A stretch of DNA of 64,000 bases from Syncephalis plumigaleata (Eukaryota; Zoopagomycota; Zoopagomycetes; Zoopagales; Piptocephalidaceae). The stretch lies in assembly GCA_025201365.1 (NCBI GenBank), contig JAIXMF010000008.1:434001-498000 (forward strand). Reading direction: 5' to 3'. Under the pieces are notes generated by a model that saw nothing but the letters and a program-made list of their open reading frames with translations, had not been told where the DNA came from and made no database searches. This document shows, one piece after another, positions 23,567 to 33,842 of this stretch; position 1 is the first letter of the stretch; the number at the start of each line of letters is the position of its first letter. Both the position numbers and the translations under genes were made by a program.

Positions 23567-25405
23567 ATTACTGTTATTATTATTACTGCTACTGCTGCTG
23601 CTGTCGTAGTCCTTATTGCTGTTGCTATTGCTGTTACTGTTCTCGTGGTACTCCGAGTAAATAAATGCGACCCGTACTATGGCTTACGTTGTCGTGTAGG
23701 CCTCGTCGTTCCAAGATAAAAAGAAACTAAATGGATACAAAATAAAGGAGAGTCGGACTGTGTAAGCTTTGGCCGCTTTTTTGTTAATAATTGTGGCACA
23801 AACAAGAGAAGTGATTACACGGCAGATGAACGTTGCGTTTATCACGGAGTAGTATATAGAAGAGGGTCTATATGCTAATATAAATCACCACTGATGTATT
23901 ACTAAACACTAGAAGATAGGGAAAAAAACAGTAGACAATCACAATCGTTTAACGGAATCAATGGCTGAGAAAAGATGAAAGCGCGCCACTACAAAAAGAT
24001 GTTGGTGCTTATTGTCGTACAGATGTGGATGGGTGTGGGTGTGTATAGGATTATAGAAATTAGTAAAGGAGTCAACGAATATGCAGTAAAGAATGGCGGT
24101 AGTAATTAAAAAAAAGGGAGAAGATAGAAAGAGAGAAGGGGGCGAGTGGTTACATTCAACGCACAACGCACACATACACATACATACGCCACACACCACA
24201 CACACCGCACACGTACACACACGCAATATTAACGAACAGACGAACTACACCCTACTAACTGGAATGCACCAAGTATCACGCCTTGGCTCCTCTCTTTCTC
24301 TCTAATGTGATATTGAGGATGATGTGTGAAGATAATAGAAATACATCCACACGTAATGTGCATACGACTACTACTATTATAGTAGATATACTTTTGAATA
24401 AGTAGAAGGAAAGCAAAACGATATCTCAACTAGTAGTACATTTGTTCGTTTCTCTTTCTACATGATATTATGTTCTATGTAATAGTCGTAAGAATGAATA
24501 TAAGGATTGCATATATATATGTGTGTATATGTATACGTATATGGCAGGATGCATATCATCTCCGAATAATCAAGACATAACTCCTTTTTTTCTTTTCGTT
24601 AATGCGCTCGCTTCTTGCCACGTAATCCACTCTCCTAGTTTGTTATGCCAATGCTACTTACCGGTCACAGAATACGTGTATGCGTGTATGGTATCTATTG
24701 TCCGAACTATTACTAAATATGCTCTCTAAAGAAACTGAAATGGGATGAAAATAGTTTATGCATAGGCCGTGTCGAGACAACAACCAATGCAATTAACTAA
24801 AAGTGTATAGACGCTAAATACGTCAATGGAATAAGTGTAAGAGCACTACAACTACTAATACTACTACTAGTAGTAGCAATAATAGGAAAGAAGAGGAGAG
24901 AAATGAAGAAATCAAATAGAATGAGGTGTGCGTGAGGTGTGCGTCTCTGTTTGTCTGTCTATTCTATAGAATAAACATTCATGGGACTGGCTTTTTTTAG
25001 ATGGATACACTCAGTCTATTATAGATTAGTATACTGATAACAACAACAATAATAATAATAGTAGTAATTAGTAAGTTATTAATCCATTCACTGATACATG
25101 AACGGATAAACAAGACGAATTCAACATCGTATAAAAAGTATGCACACCATGCATATCATCTATACTATACAAATGAACATCAGTATACGGATAAACAATA
25201 GACAGCCTGTATTTCATGTGATTCTATGGTCCACATGGTCAGACTTGTCGATTTCCGTAGAAATGCTCGTATTTAGATAAATGGTATCCACATGCAAACG
25301 TGAAACGAGAAAAGGGAGATGCACGCACGTTTTCTTGCGTAAAATTACACTCACATGGTTACATTAACTCGCCTATTTCTTGTAGGGGATTTATTCAATG
25401 AACTA
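23567..25405. other. intergenic, no gene seen
   Basis: Upstream of the kinesin gene. Contains CTG/CTA trinucleotide runs (23580-23640), a CACACA tract (24170-24225) and AT-rich DNA up to the left end of the shorter Fanzor derivative. No coding region supported. Confidence 0.6.
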
Positions 25406-26388
25406 CAGGCTTTTTCCATCCAATTTGCGCAGTTAGCCTTTTGTCTTTATGAATAAATAATAGTAATGATAACACTTACAATTACCCTGTATTTTGGGGT
25501 GTAGGATAGCGATAACTATCACGGATAAATTGTTATTTGTTGTTTGGTTCCTTGTTGTCCTTGTCCTCCTTGATCTTGAATGATTGGAAGCAATGACACT
25601 TGGATGAAATTGTGTTGGAACATCGGTTCCACTACGAAGGCAGTTGGTGATTTGAATGAAATCCAGACGAGCAACCATAACCCCGATTCCACAAACGATA
25701 CTCGTATCCTTTAACTTGCATGTCCTCTTAATCATTGTTTCGATGTGTGCATCTAATAGAATAATGAATTAGTATACTGTAATAAATATCAAAGTGTAAT
25801 GAGGTATACTTACCGTAAGGGATCATGACAAGTAGTAGGACACTTTCTCATTGATAGTGTGGGAGCTATGGTTGCTCGATTTGCTCAAGCACAATGTGTA
25901 GGCGATATACAATAAGGTAGTGTGAGTAGAGTGTAATAGGGACGATTGAACTGGAAGGTGAAGATAAGTTTATTCAGTTTGTACAAAATAGGACCCATAT
26001 TTATAGTGGATAATGCATATAAGAATCAATATTGAAACTATGGTGAGTGTTGAAGGGACATGGCTGTAATACCAACATAGATACCAATCTCATGATGCAG
26101 GAGTGATAGGGGAGTATGTAACAACTAAAAATAACGGTTAAAAATAACTGTTACAATCTCATAACAACGTTACGTCTATTATTGTAATCATTATTATAAT
26201 TGTAACATTGTTATGGATTACGTTTTAGATTTCCCTTAATCCCATTTCACAACTATTATATTTATTTTATCGTGCTGTATCAATTGGCATTTCTATGGTG
26301 ATAATGGTGTTAACAATTGTGTTAATCTATTTATTAATAAACTGCAAACGTTAAAGGGTAAATGCGCAAATTGGATGGAAAAACTCTG
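25406..26388 (-). mobile_element. Fanzor-family derivative, 983 bases, inverted
   Basis: TA-flanked, with the same 20-base core inverted repeats as the full element. Read on the minus strand, the first ~120 bases match the full copy's left end, a middle segment is unrelated, and the last ~450 bases match the nuclease 3' end including its intron and the non-coding tail. The nuclease part is too diverged to be a recent deletion of the full copy here, so it descends from a relative. It lies only 45 bases past the taxilin stop codon. Confidence 0.85.
25520..25910 (-). pseudogene. Fanzor nuclease C-terminal remnant
   Basis: Minus strand: KCPTTCHDPLR, then a GTAAGT..TTAG intron at the same place as in the full copy, then CTHRNND and YEYRLWNRG, followed by FHSNHQ-like sequence and a PTQF motif. 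The reading frame has stops, and the RuvC-III Asp is lost (WNRG in place of WNRD). The acidic repeat of the full copy is absent. Splice sites and ribbon cysteines remain recognisable. Non-functional as a nuclease. Confidence 0.75.
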
Positions 26389-26432
26389 TATTTTATTTTG
26401 TTAGGCATTCGTCAATGTAGTGGTAGTAATTG

Positions 26433-28477
26433 TTATTTAGCTGCACCGCGTGGACGTGATTGTCCACCAGTTGCTGCTTTATCGGTGGATGATTTATTAG
26501 CATTGGATGTTTTTGTTGTAGTATTATTATTAGTAGATGCTGTTGTTGATGATAATGCTTCTTCATCTGGTTCACCATCTGGTTCAGTGGATGCACATGA
26601 GAAACAATCATCATGATCACGCTCTAGATATTCCACTCGTCTTTTAAGAGTATTACGCTCCATCTATATTGTATTGCAGATATATATATGTGTGTGTACA
26701 TGTCAATTAATATACAAGTTATTATACGTTCATATCATATTAAGATTACCTGTAATGCTCGACATAGATCTTCAAGCTTTTGTCTCTTCTTCTCGCTTGT
26801 ACTCAAGAGTTTCTGTGCTCGATTACACTAATAATGACATTGTAAGTTAGCTATCATGGTTATTTAAGAGTATCTCGGTACTAGTCAATGTGATTAAACA
26901 TGACAACACACACACACACTCACCTCCTCTGCCATTTCAATAATGTTACGATTCATGGTATCTGTTTTAACACGAAGCGTATTATTCTCCTTCTCTAATC
27001 GTTTCGTTTTCTTTGTCATCTAATAGAATAGAATAGAAATGTTAGATGATATATATATATCCATGTAATACTATACAGTATACTAACCTGTTCCATCTCA
27101 CGGCGGAATGTACTAAATAGCTCATTGCTTTTATTAAGGGTTTCCTCCACCTGTCGAAACTTCTCTACGTAAACACCCAATTGTTTGCGTAATTCTGTCT
27201 CTGTCTTAACAAATGTCTCAACCTGATTACGCAATGATGATGCCTATCAATGACAACAATAAGTTAAATGTATTTAACAAGATAATAAGGTCCACCTACT
27301 CGAACGCTTTCTTGTTCTGCCACCTGACGTTGTTGCGCTATTTTCGCTTCATACAATTGCAGTTCAATATCTTTACTACGCATGACACGTTCAAAATGTA
27401 TTTCTCGTAAATCGTACTGTCTCATAAAATTACGAAGTTTCTCTCGTAATCTACACAAATTACGTATAAATGTATTCATTAGTACTCCATAATCTAAACT
27501 ATTTATGCTTTATCCTATGTCGTGCTTACTTTTTCGCTTCATCCGATTGTCCCTGATGATCATGGTATAGCTCTTCATCTGGTTTCGTTTTAATATCCCA
27601 TAAAGCGCTATGAAACTTTAGATTTAATTCTTCTCGTTCCTGTTGTTCCTTAAGTACCAGTAGATTACTCTCCTCCTAATGCATATTATTATTATTATTC
27701 AATCATCATAATCCATGCGTGCATGCTTCATAAACTTACCTTAATCCTACGGTTCTCTCGCTGTAATTCACGACATAAATTCTCCAATTTACTCTTGACC
27801 GATATAGCCCGTGTCATATCGTTACGCGCTATATAATCATACTATCGTGTAAGTATCCCATTGTTATATGTCGATATATCAATAATATATATATATATAT
27901 ATATTACCTGCATCCTTCTCCCTAATAATAATATCTTCGCGTTTTTTTAATTTTGTATGTTCCTTCTCCAGTCGTTTCATGTCCTGGAACAATTCCATAT
28001 ACTTTCGATGTAGAATGCCGAGCTTTTCCGATTGATCTCCCTGAGCTCGAATCAATTGGGTCATTTCCCGATTCGCTTTCTTAATTGAATTAACTATTAC
28101 GTAGTAAACGAACGACAGTGTAAGTCAACTGTAGCATCATTACCCATAACAACCACTTACTTATATCGCGTTCATCTGCGTCTACCAATAGTGTTGTAGT
28201 GGCAGTTTCCAACTCTTCAATACGATTCTGAATCATGGTGGTTAATTCCTCAGAATCAATAGGTTCTCCTGTAGTCTCATTGGGAGTATGGGAGAGCGTC
28301 TACTCGACGATATCATAGGTCTGCTTAGTCATCGTGGTATGAATGATATAGCCAGTATTCCATGCTATTACGATGGTTCGTCATGAGCATAGGATCGTAC
28401 TAGTTACTTACTAGGGATTCGGCCGCGTTCATTATAGATGCACCTTGTGTCAACTCCTGTTCTCGACTACCAAGCAT
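26433..28477 (-). CDS. taxilin family coiled-coil protein
   Basis: Starts at the ATG at 28477 (MLGSREQELTQGASIMNAAESL). About nine short exons follow, with introns of roughly 60-120 bases. Conserved taxilin stretches appear in order: SKLENLCRELQRENRRIK, LREKLRNFMRQYDLREIHFERVMRSKDIELQLYEAKIAQQ, LRNQVETFVKTETELRKQLGVYVEKFRQVEETLNKSNELFSTFRREMEQMTKKTKRLEKEN and KLEDLCRALQ. Almost the whole protein is predicted coiled coil, with a Ser/Asn/Thr-rich tail. Taxilins bind syntaxins and act in vesicle traffic and microtubule-linked processes; fungal roles are little known. The call comes from the two LCR(E/A)LQ motifs and the TKSNE..F..EM block typical of the family. The 3' end is close to an inserted Fanzor derivative. 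Confidence 0.85.
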
Positions 28478-29202
28478 GACAAGACACCGAGTGGAATCGT
28501 GTGATCAGATCCGCGCGTAGTCGCCCAATAACAAGTTATCCGAATAATGTGATAAAGCGAGATTAACTACTGTCATCCACTAAGTGAGGTATCGTATATG
28601 CTTTTTTATCTATTTCTTAGCGTACATATATTATATAGCACTTGAATAGATGGATTAAGAGAGGAGAGTGAGGATAAGCAAGACAAGTAGTTAATCAGTA
28701 GTAGTAGTAGTAGTAGTAGTAGTTGTAGTAGCAGTAGTAAAGAAAGGATAAGAAAAAGGGGAAGATCACTGTAGGAATGGGCAAAAACAAGGCTTTGAAA
28801 GAAAAAAAGACCGCCTTCTCTTAAATCCACATCAAATAGATTATAATAATAATAACAGCAACAACAATGACGATAATGATATAGGAACTACGTAAACGAA
28901 ACAAATGCATCTACTACATTAATCTATTTTCATAACATGTTTGCATTCTTCAATGGCATGTCTTAATTCCGTAGTCAACCTGATCAATGTTGTCATCCTA
29001 GATTGATACACGTTACTGATCATTACATTAATACAGCATCGATCAAATAGATGTTCAGGTAGTACAAATATAATTACATAGACATGCATCCTATGATTAT
29101 TATTATTACGAGTATGATTATGCTTATCCAATAGTATTATAATAGTTTACTAATGTAAATACAATAGTATGTATATACATGCATGGCTAATAATCGTTTA
29201 GT
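28478..29202. other. intergenic with one possible orphan exon
   Basis: Includes a (GTA)n trinucleotide tract (28697-28725). On the minus strand, an acceptor-like CTAG near 29002 is followed by the frame MTTLIRLTTELRHAIEECKHVMKID ending near 28922. This looks coding in composition, but I find no upstream partner, so it is not called as a gene. Confidence 0.4.
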
Positions 29203-30028
29203 TTAGGATAGTTTCGGTAGTGGTGGTACAGGTGGTATAGCACGCTTACTACTTTTACGTTTACTAGTGGTGTTCACTTCGTCTTCGTCTTCATCCTCTT
29301 CATCTTCTTCACCTTCTTCATCGTCCATAAGTTCACGGGCACGACGCATAGCATCACGCATGTTATAGTGTTGATTACGTTTCTGTTCGAATGCTTTATG
29401 TTCCCGTACTAGTCGCATATACAATCGATTAGTCTAATAAACGAGCACTCTACCCCATCATATCCATCATACCTTGTTCTTCAGTTAATGAGTCGAGATC
29501 CGCATCTGATTGCCAGTCGTCTTCGGATTCCTCCATGGCTACCGTTTCATTCTTGGCTGGTTCACTTAATGCCAAGGGTGGCATATCTGACATCGCAATG
29601 ATAATCGTCAATATTAGTATATTACTCGGTGTATTAGCCACAACATTAAATCATTACCTTCTAAATTATGCTTTGGCTCTTCTTCTTGTAGTTCTACATC
29701 GGTATCTGGATTATAATAGATATAAGGTGTTTTCGGCTCATCTATCTTCATTTTGGCTTGTCCGCGCATAGCTTCAGTTATCAAAAGACTTTCCTCATCC
29801 CATTTCAAACTAGTAGGCAGTAGCACTGTTAGTAATCTATAAATTAGACGTGATATTCACCGCTACTTACCGTGATGACTGATTAGCGGTTTCATTAGCA
29901 TCAAACTGAATACTTGGCTTTTTTAAAATACCTCGGTTTGGTGGTGGGCGTAGCGCTGACGATTCAAGCCTAGCGCCCGTCTGTTGTGGTTCTTCCTCCC
30001 TGATGGAATCAGTAGGGTTAGTGGACAT
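29203..30028 (-). CDS. GLC8: protein phosphatase inhibitor 2 (IPP-2/Glc8-like)
   Basis: Starts at the ATG at 30028 (MSTNPTDSIREEEPQQ). Family motifs in order: GILKKPSIQFD (the N-terminal PP1-binding segment), LKWDEESLLITEAMRGQAKMKIDEPKTPY (the SILK/KSQKW-equivalent core with the MKIDEPKTPY phosphorylation site) and FEQKRNQHYNMRDAMRRARELM (the C-terminal helix that covers the PP1 active site), then an acidic tail. This is the order and spacing of inhibitor-2, a nuclear and cytosolic regulator of type 1 phosphatase. Exon joins near 29870/29838 and 29658/29596 are in phase. The third join (near 29466/29432) needs a very short intron or a missing base and is uncertain. Confidence 0.87.
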
Positions 30029-30893
30029 GATGGTAAGATGATATGATAAGAAAAATAAAAGCGAGTTGAAGTAAAGTTGCAACCACAATTTACCTCACAT
30101 CATGATATGACGTGATGCTGATTGCTGCGTCTTTTTTCTAACCATTAAACCACCATTCAACAAACAAACAAACAAACAAACAAACTAACAAACTAACAAG
30201 CAATCGTATACTAATAGTAAACATCCTATATAATGAATTCCATTGAAGTAGATACTAATCAGTATTATCATTACCAAACGATATACATTGCTCAAACTGT
30301 CCTGTAGCACGCACAAGAAGAGAACGTGCTTATACTTGGTAAATTGGTCATGTTAACACGAGTGAACAACCGGAATCATTGAGTGTTTCGAAACAACACT
30401 TGCACTATGTGTGCATTCTACATCCCTTCCCTTCCTCTCTTCCTTCCTCTTTAGTAGCTTCTATCGTATGTCAACTCTAACGAGTAATAGGCAATTATTG
30501 AATGATTGCTATAAAAAAACAACAGCAACAACAACGACAGATATCTCAACCATCAAAACCATGCGGGTTATCTTTTGTACAATTGCTATAAAGCAGAAGC
30601 ATGCCTTTTGTTCCTACTGGCTTTGTTCGATTCAACGAGTAGGTTTCTTTTTTATTTTTACGTATTGTCTACACTTACGCTTACCATGTATGACACTATT
30701 ATAATTTAAACTAAATACAACAAATTATTACCGCGCTATCATCATACTACCATTATATTGTCATTATCAGTACCTTCATCTACATCCTCACCTTCTTCTC
30801 CTCTTCTTCCTTCTATTTCTTCGTTATTGCCACTACCCTACTATCCTTATCCCTCTATTCTTAGATTTACGCTTTTTATGCTCTAATATCAAT
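30029..30893. other. divergent intergenic region, no gene seen
   Basis: Lies between the starts of the phosphatase inhibitor (minus) and the membrane protein (plus), so it should contain both promoters. Contains AAAC repeats (30160-30195) and pyrimidine-rich runs near the plus-strand start. Confidence 0.6.
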
Positions 30894-31716
30894 ATGCACG
30901 GCTCATTCTACGCATTATCTAAAAGAGAGCAACGCCAGTTGATTCATGGCAATCATATGGTTATCGTTTATGCCACAATAATGACATGGCTTTTCCTCGG
31001 CAATACACTAGTGGCCGCAAATCGTTGGCGCGGAAAAAACGCCAGTTTCATTTATACACTTTATCTACTACAGTCACTCTTTGGCCTAGGCCTTGCCATA
31101 ACGACCTATTATACGCCACTCACCAATTGTCACGCCATCATCTACGCTTGTGTACTGCAGTTCTACCTGTCCGATCTATGCGCCATGCTTATTATCCTAT
31201 ACAAGGCTTACCTTGTCTCGAGTCGACAGCTATGGCTGTTGTTCGTCACATTCGCCCTAGAGCTGACTACTATCGTCACCATTGTATGGTCGATGCATAT
31301 TAATCCAGTGACTAGAATTGGTGGCATTTGTCAGCAGCAACTCTTCAACACGGCACCATTCGCCATTCGTGGTCTATTGAGCATTGTTAAAAACGCTCTA
31401 CTTTGCAGTTGCCTATTCATCCCAACTGGTAAACAGAAAAAGTCACTTAAACGATCACCGCTATCTCGACTGGTTATTCGAGACGGTGTCATCTATCTAG
31501 TAATCATGGCATGGATAACCATTGTTTGCTCCACCTTCTCTGCTATCTACAATTCAGATGAACATAACGTCACGGGCATGGTATTTGTATTAGAGGGTAA
31601 GTAATGCTATTCTGCTAATCGACATGTTACTAATGAATAGGAAAATAGTGTTGGCGCATTCTTTCCTGTTACGTATCCAGTTTACACCACGTCATATTAA
31701 TTCATTGGATCTTTAA
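30894..31716 (+). CDS. seven-pass membrane protein of unknown function
   Basis: Exon 1 is 30894-31596 and a small exon 2 is 31649-31716. The join GAG G / TG TTG is in phase and turns ...MVFVLE into ...VLEVLAHSFLLRIQF. The product is about 256 residues. Seven hydrophobic helices can be counted: around IVYATIMTWLFLGNTLVAA, YLLQSLFGLGLAITTYY, AIIYACVLQFYLSDLCAMLIILY, LWLLFVTFALELTTIVTIVW, LLSIVKNALLCSCLF, GVIYLVIMAWITIVCSTFSAIY and the segment completed by exon 2. The layout resembles a receptor-like seven-helix protein, but I recognise no signature motif and give no function. A Fanzor derivative starts 145 bases after the stop. Confidence 0.72.
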
Positions 31717-31861
31717 TTCAACTGCTTAATGATTGTCTTTCATCCAATAAACGACTAATGCAACTGTTTAATGCTGACTCTTTTCGTTATCTATAATTAT
31801 GCTTATATTCATTCATAATGATCATATATGTTTGTGTATATGTATATACTATTGGATAATA

Positions 31862-32431
31862 CAGGCTTTCTCCTTCTAATTTGCGCAGTTAGCCTTCTGT
31901 TTTTATGAATAAATAATATTTAACACTTACAAGGACTCCTGTATTTTAGACGATTGACGATACAACCTGGTTAATTTGTTATTTGATGTTTGGATCCCTC
32001 TTGATCTTGTCCCTCTTGATCTTGATCTTCATTTAGTGAATGCTTTGCGGATGTACCATGATCAGGAGGAGGAACGGCACTTCGTTGGAATTGTGTTGGA
32101 ATACGCCCTTTAGCACGAAGACCGTGAATAATCTGAATGAAGTTCAGACATGCAGCCATATCCCGATTCCATACATGATAATCAATAGTTACTTGTAAGT
32201 ACATGACATGGCAATATCCAACTATACTAGTACACTTGTATCATCTACCTTATAGAATTGATGATGATAGTAATCGCTATCAATAAATGATTCATTACTA
32301 ATACTGAATTGTTATTATTATTACGCTATATCAATTGGCATTTCTATGGTGATAATGATGCTAACAATTGTGTTAATCTATTTATTAATAAGGTTAAAGG
32401 ATAAATGCGCAAATTGGATGGAAAAACACTG
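31862..32431 (-). mobile_element. Fanzor-family internal-deletion derivative, 570 bases, inverted
   Basis: TA-flanked with the family inverted repeats. On the minus strand, its first ~250 bases match 9918-10167 of the full element at high identity, and its last ~330 bases match the nuclease 3' end (from YDHRLWNRD) plus the non-coding tail. Everything between is missing, with the junction near 32185. This is a classic non-autonomous derivative made by one internal deletion. It ends 28 bases from the MED8 stop codon. Confidence 0.88.
31971..32190 (-). pseudogene. Fanzor C-terminal fragment with intact RuvC-III
   Basis: Encodes HVWNRDMAACLNFIQII followed by PTQFQRSAVPPPDHGTSAK, closely matching the full copy's last 70 residues, including the RuvC-III Asp. 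The rest of the nuclease is absent. A duplicated DQEGQ unit shows local repeat expansion. Confidence 0.8.
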
Positions 32432-32459
32432 TACAATAAATAGCGACATTGCATGGCGA

Positions 32460-33248
32460 TTAGCGTACCGTACGTAATGATCCAGATGACATCCACGCAA
32501 GTAGTTTCTCTAGTTTGCCAGCTGCTGTTGTAGTATTCGTTTCACCATTAGTTGTCGCTGTTATCGCACCATTACCACCTGTGCTAGTAGATACGGTCTC
32601 TCCTTCAATAGGATCGAGTCGCATACGTAAATCGACATTCGATCGTGCTTGCTCCACATGTTCTGCCGCATGGCGACGTAGTTGCTCCAAATTATGCATA
32701 CGCGCCTATCAATCATCGTAAATATCCTCGAGTAGTCTAGTTGTGCATTCCAGTACTTACCGCTACATCTGCACCATCCGCACTCATTGCTAGACGGGCT
32801 GCCATCTCTTCACGCTCCATGGCCGGTAACAGCTTGGTTCGCAATAGTACCGGTAGTGATCCCGCTTCCGCTTCATTAACCGGCGGTTCACATGGATGCA
32901 ACGCCAATCCACTTAGTAGGGCATGATAGCGCAAGGTTTCCGCTCGCAAGTGAGTATGCTTCGCCACTAACACGTTGAACTTTCCCAGTAGATCTGGCCT
33001 GAATCAACCAAGTATGTGAGTGCACGTCTCGAAAGCATAACGGGCACAACTTACCAGGAAATAGGAACAGGATTGTCAGGATGAACAGCTTGCATAAAAA
33101 AGTAGTAGGATTCACGTAGTTGAAGCAGTCGATCTCTAACCGCTTGTAGTGCTTCAATCGTGTTGCGATCCAACTCTGGATGTGGAATAACCGGTGCTGG
33201 TGGTGCTGGTGGCAATGCCGACTGACCTGGTTGGACGGGTGTATTCAT
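32460..33248 (-). CDS. MED8: Mediator complex subunit 8
   Basis: Three exons on the minus strand, starting at the ATG at 33248 (MNTPVQPGQSALPPAPP). The joins TG/G (near 33053 and 33000) and GCG/GCG (near 32760 and 32711) are in phase. Conserved features: LEALQAVRDRLLQLRESYYFF helix, then the NPVPISWPDLLGKFNVLVAKHTHL block, then a helix ending in RHAAEHVEQARSNVDLR and a C-terminal short helix. The W-P-x-L-L-x-K-F-N-V-L core is the MED8 head-module signature. MED8 bridges MED18/MED20 to the Mediator head and contacts RNA polymerase II. About 220 residues, close to the fungal and animal size. Confidence 0.87.
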
Positions 33249-33695
33249 TCTGTTAAGCAACAACAACAACAACAACAACAAAGGAATGTATAACGAGAAA
33301 AGAAACGTCGATTGACGATAATAATAATGGTAAATTCTGACAATTGACAGATCATGCGGTTACACGACATGACAGACTTTCAGCATTCATCTAATTGGTA
33401 CTAATCTGCTATGTGTACAACCTACAAGTATCAGATTGCCCATTCAGCTATATCAATATTTACTCCTAATTGGCATGATGCTGTTGGAATAGTCTTGCGC
33501 TATCATGCGGATAGCAAATCTACTGGTCGATATCCACATGGATTGCATGGTAAACGTGCAGTCTGCTGAATATTCCATCATTCCGAGTACAATGCATGTG
33601 CAGAGGAGAGTATCGTATGGAGATGGTCTGATTGGTCTATGAGCATCTTGCTATGTTCACTTGGAAATATCCGCCATCATCATCATCATCTCGGT
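33249..33695. other. divergent promoter region
   Basis: Upstream of both MED8 (minus) and the micro-exon gene (plus). AT-rich, no coding region. It ends at a TATA box for the plus-strand gene. Confidence 0.55.
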
Positions 33696-33702
33696 TATAA
33701 AT
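33696..33702 (+). promoter_or_regulatory. TATA box of the micro-exon gene
   Basis: TATAAAT stands about 145 bases before the ATG at 33843. It is followed by a pyrimidine-rich leader with a repeated CTCTATTCTA unit, a style typical of strongly expressed fungal genes. Confidence 0.55.
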
Positions 33703-33842
33703 CAAGCACTTTTTGGCACACTCGACTTGTCATCTTCATACTCGCTCTTCTACTCTATTCTACTCTATTCTACTCTATTCTCTATTTTTTACTTTTGTTC
33801 TAGTCTGTTTATCTGTCTATATCTCTCTAGGCCAACATCAAC

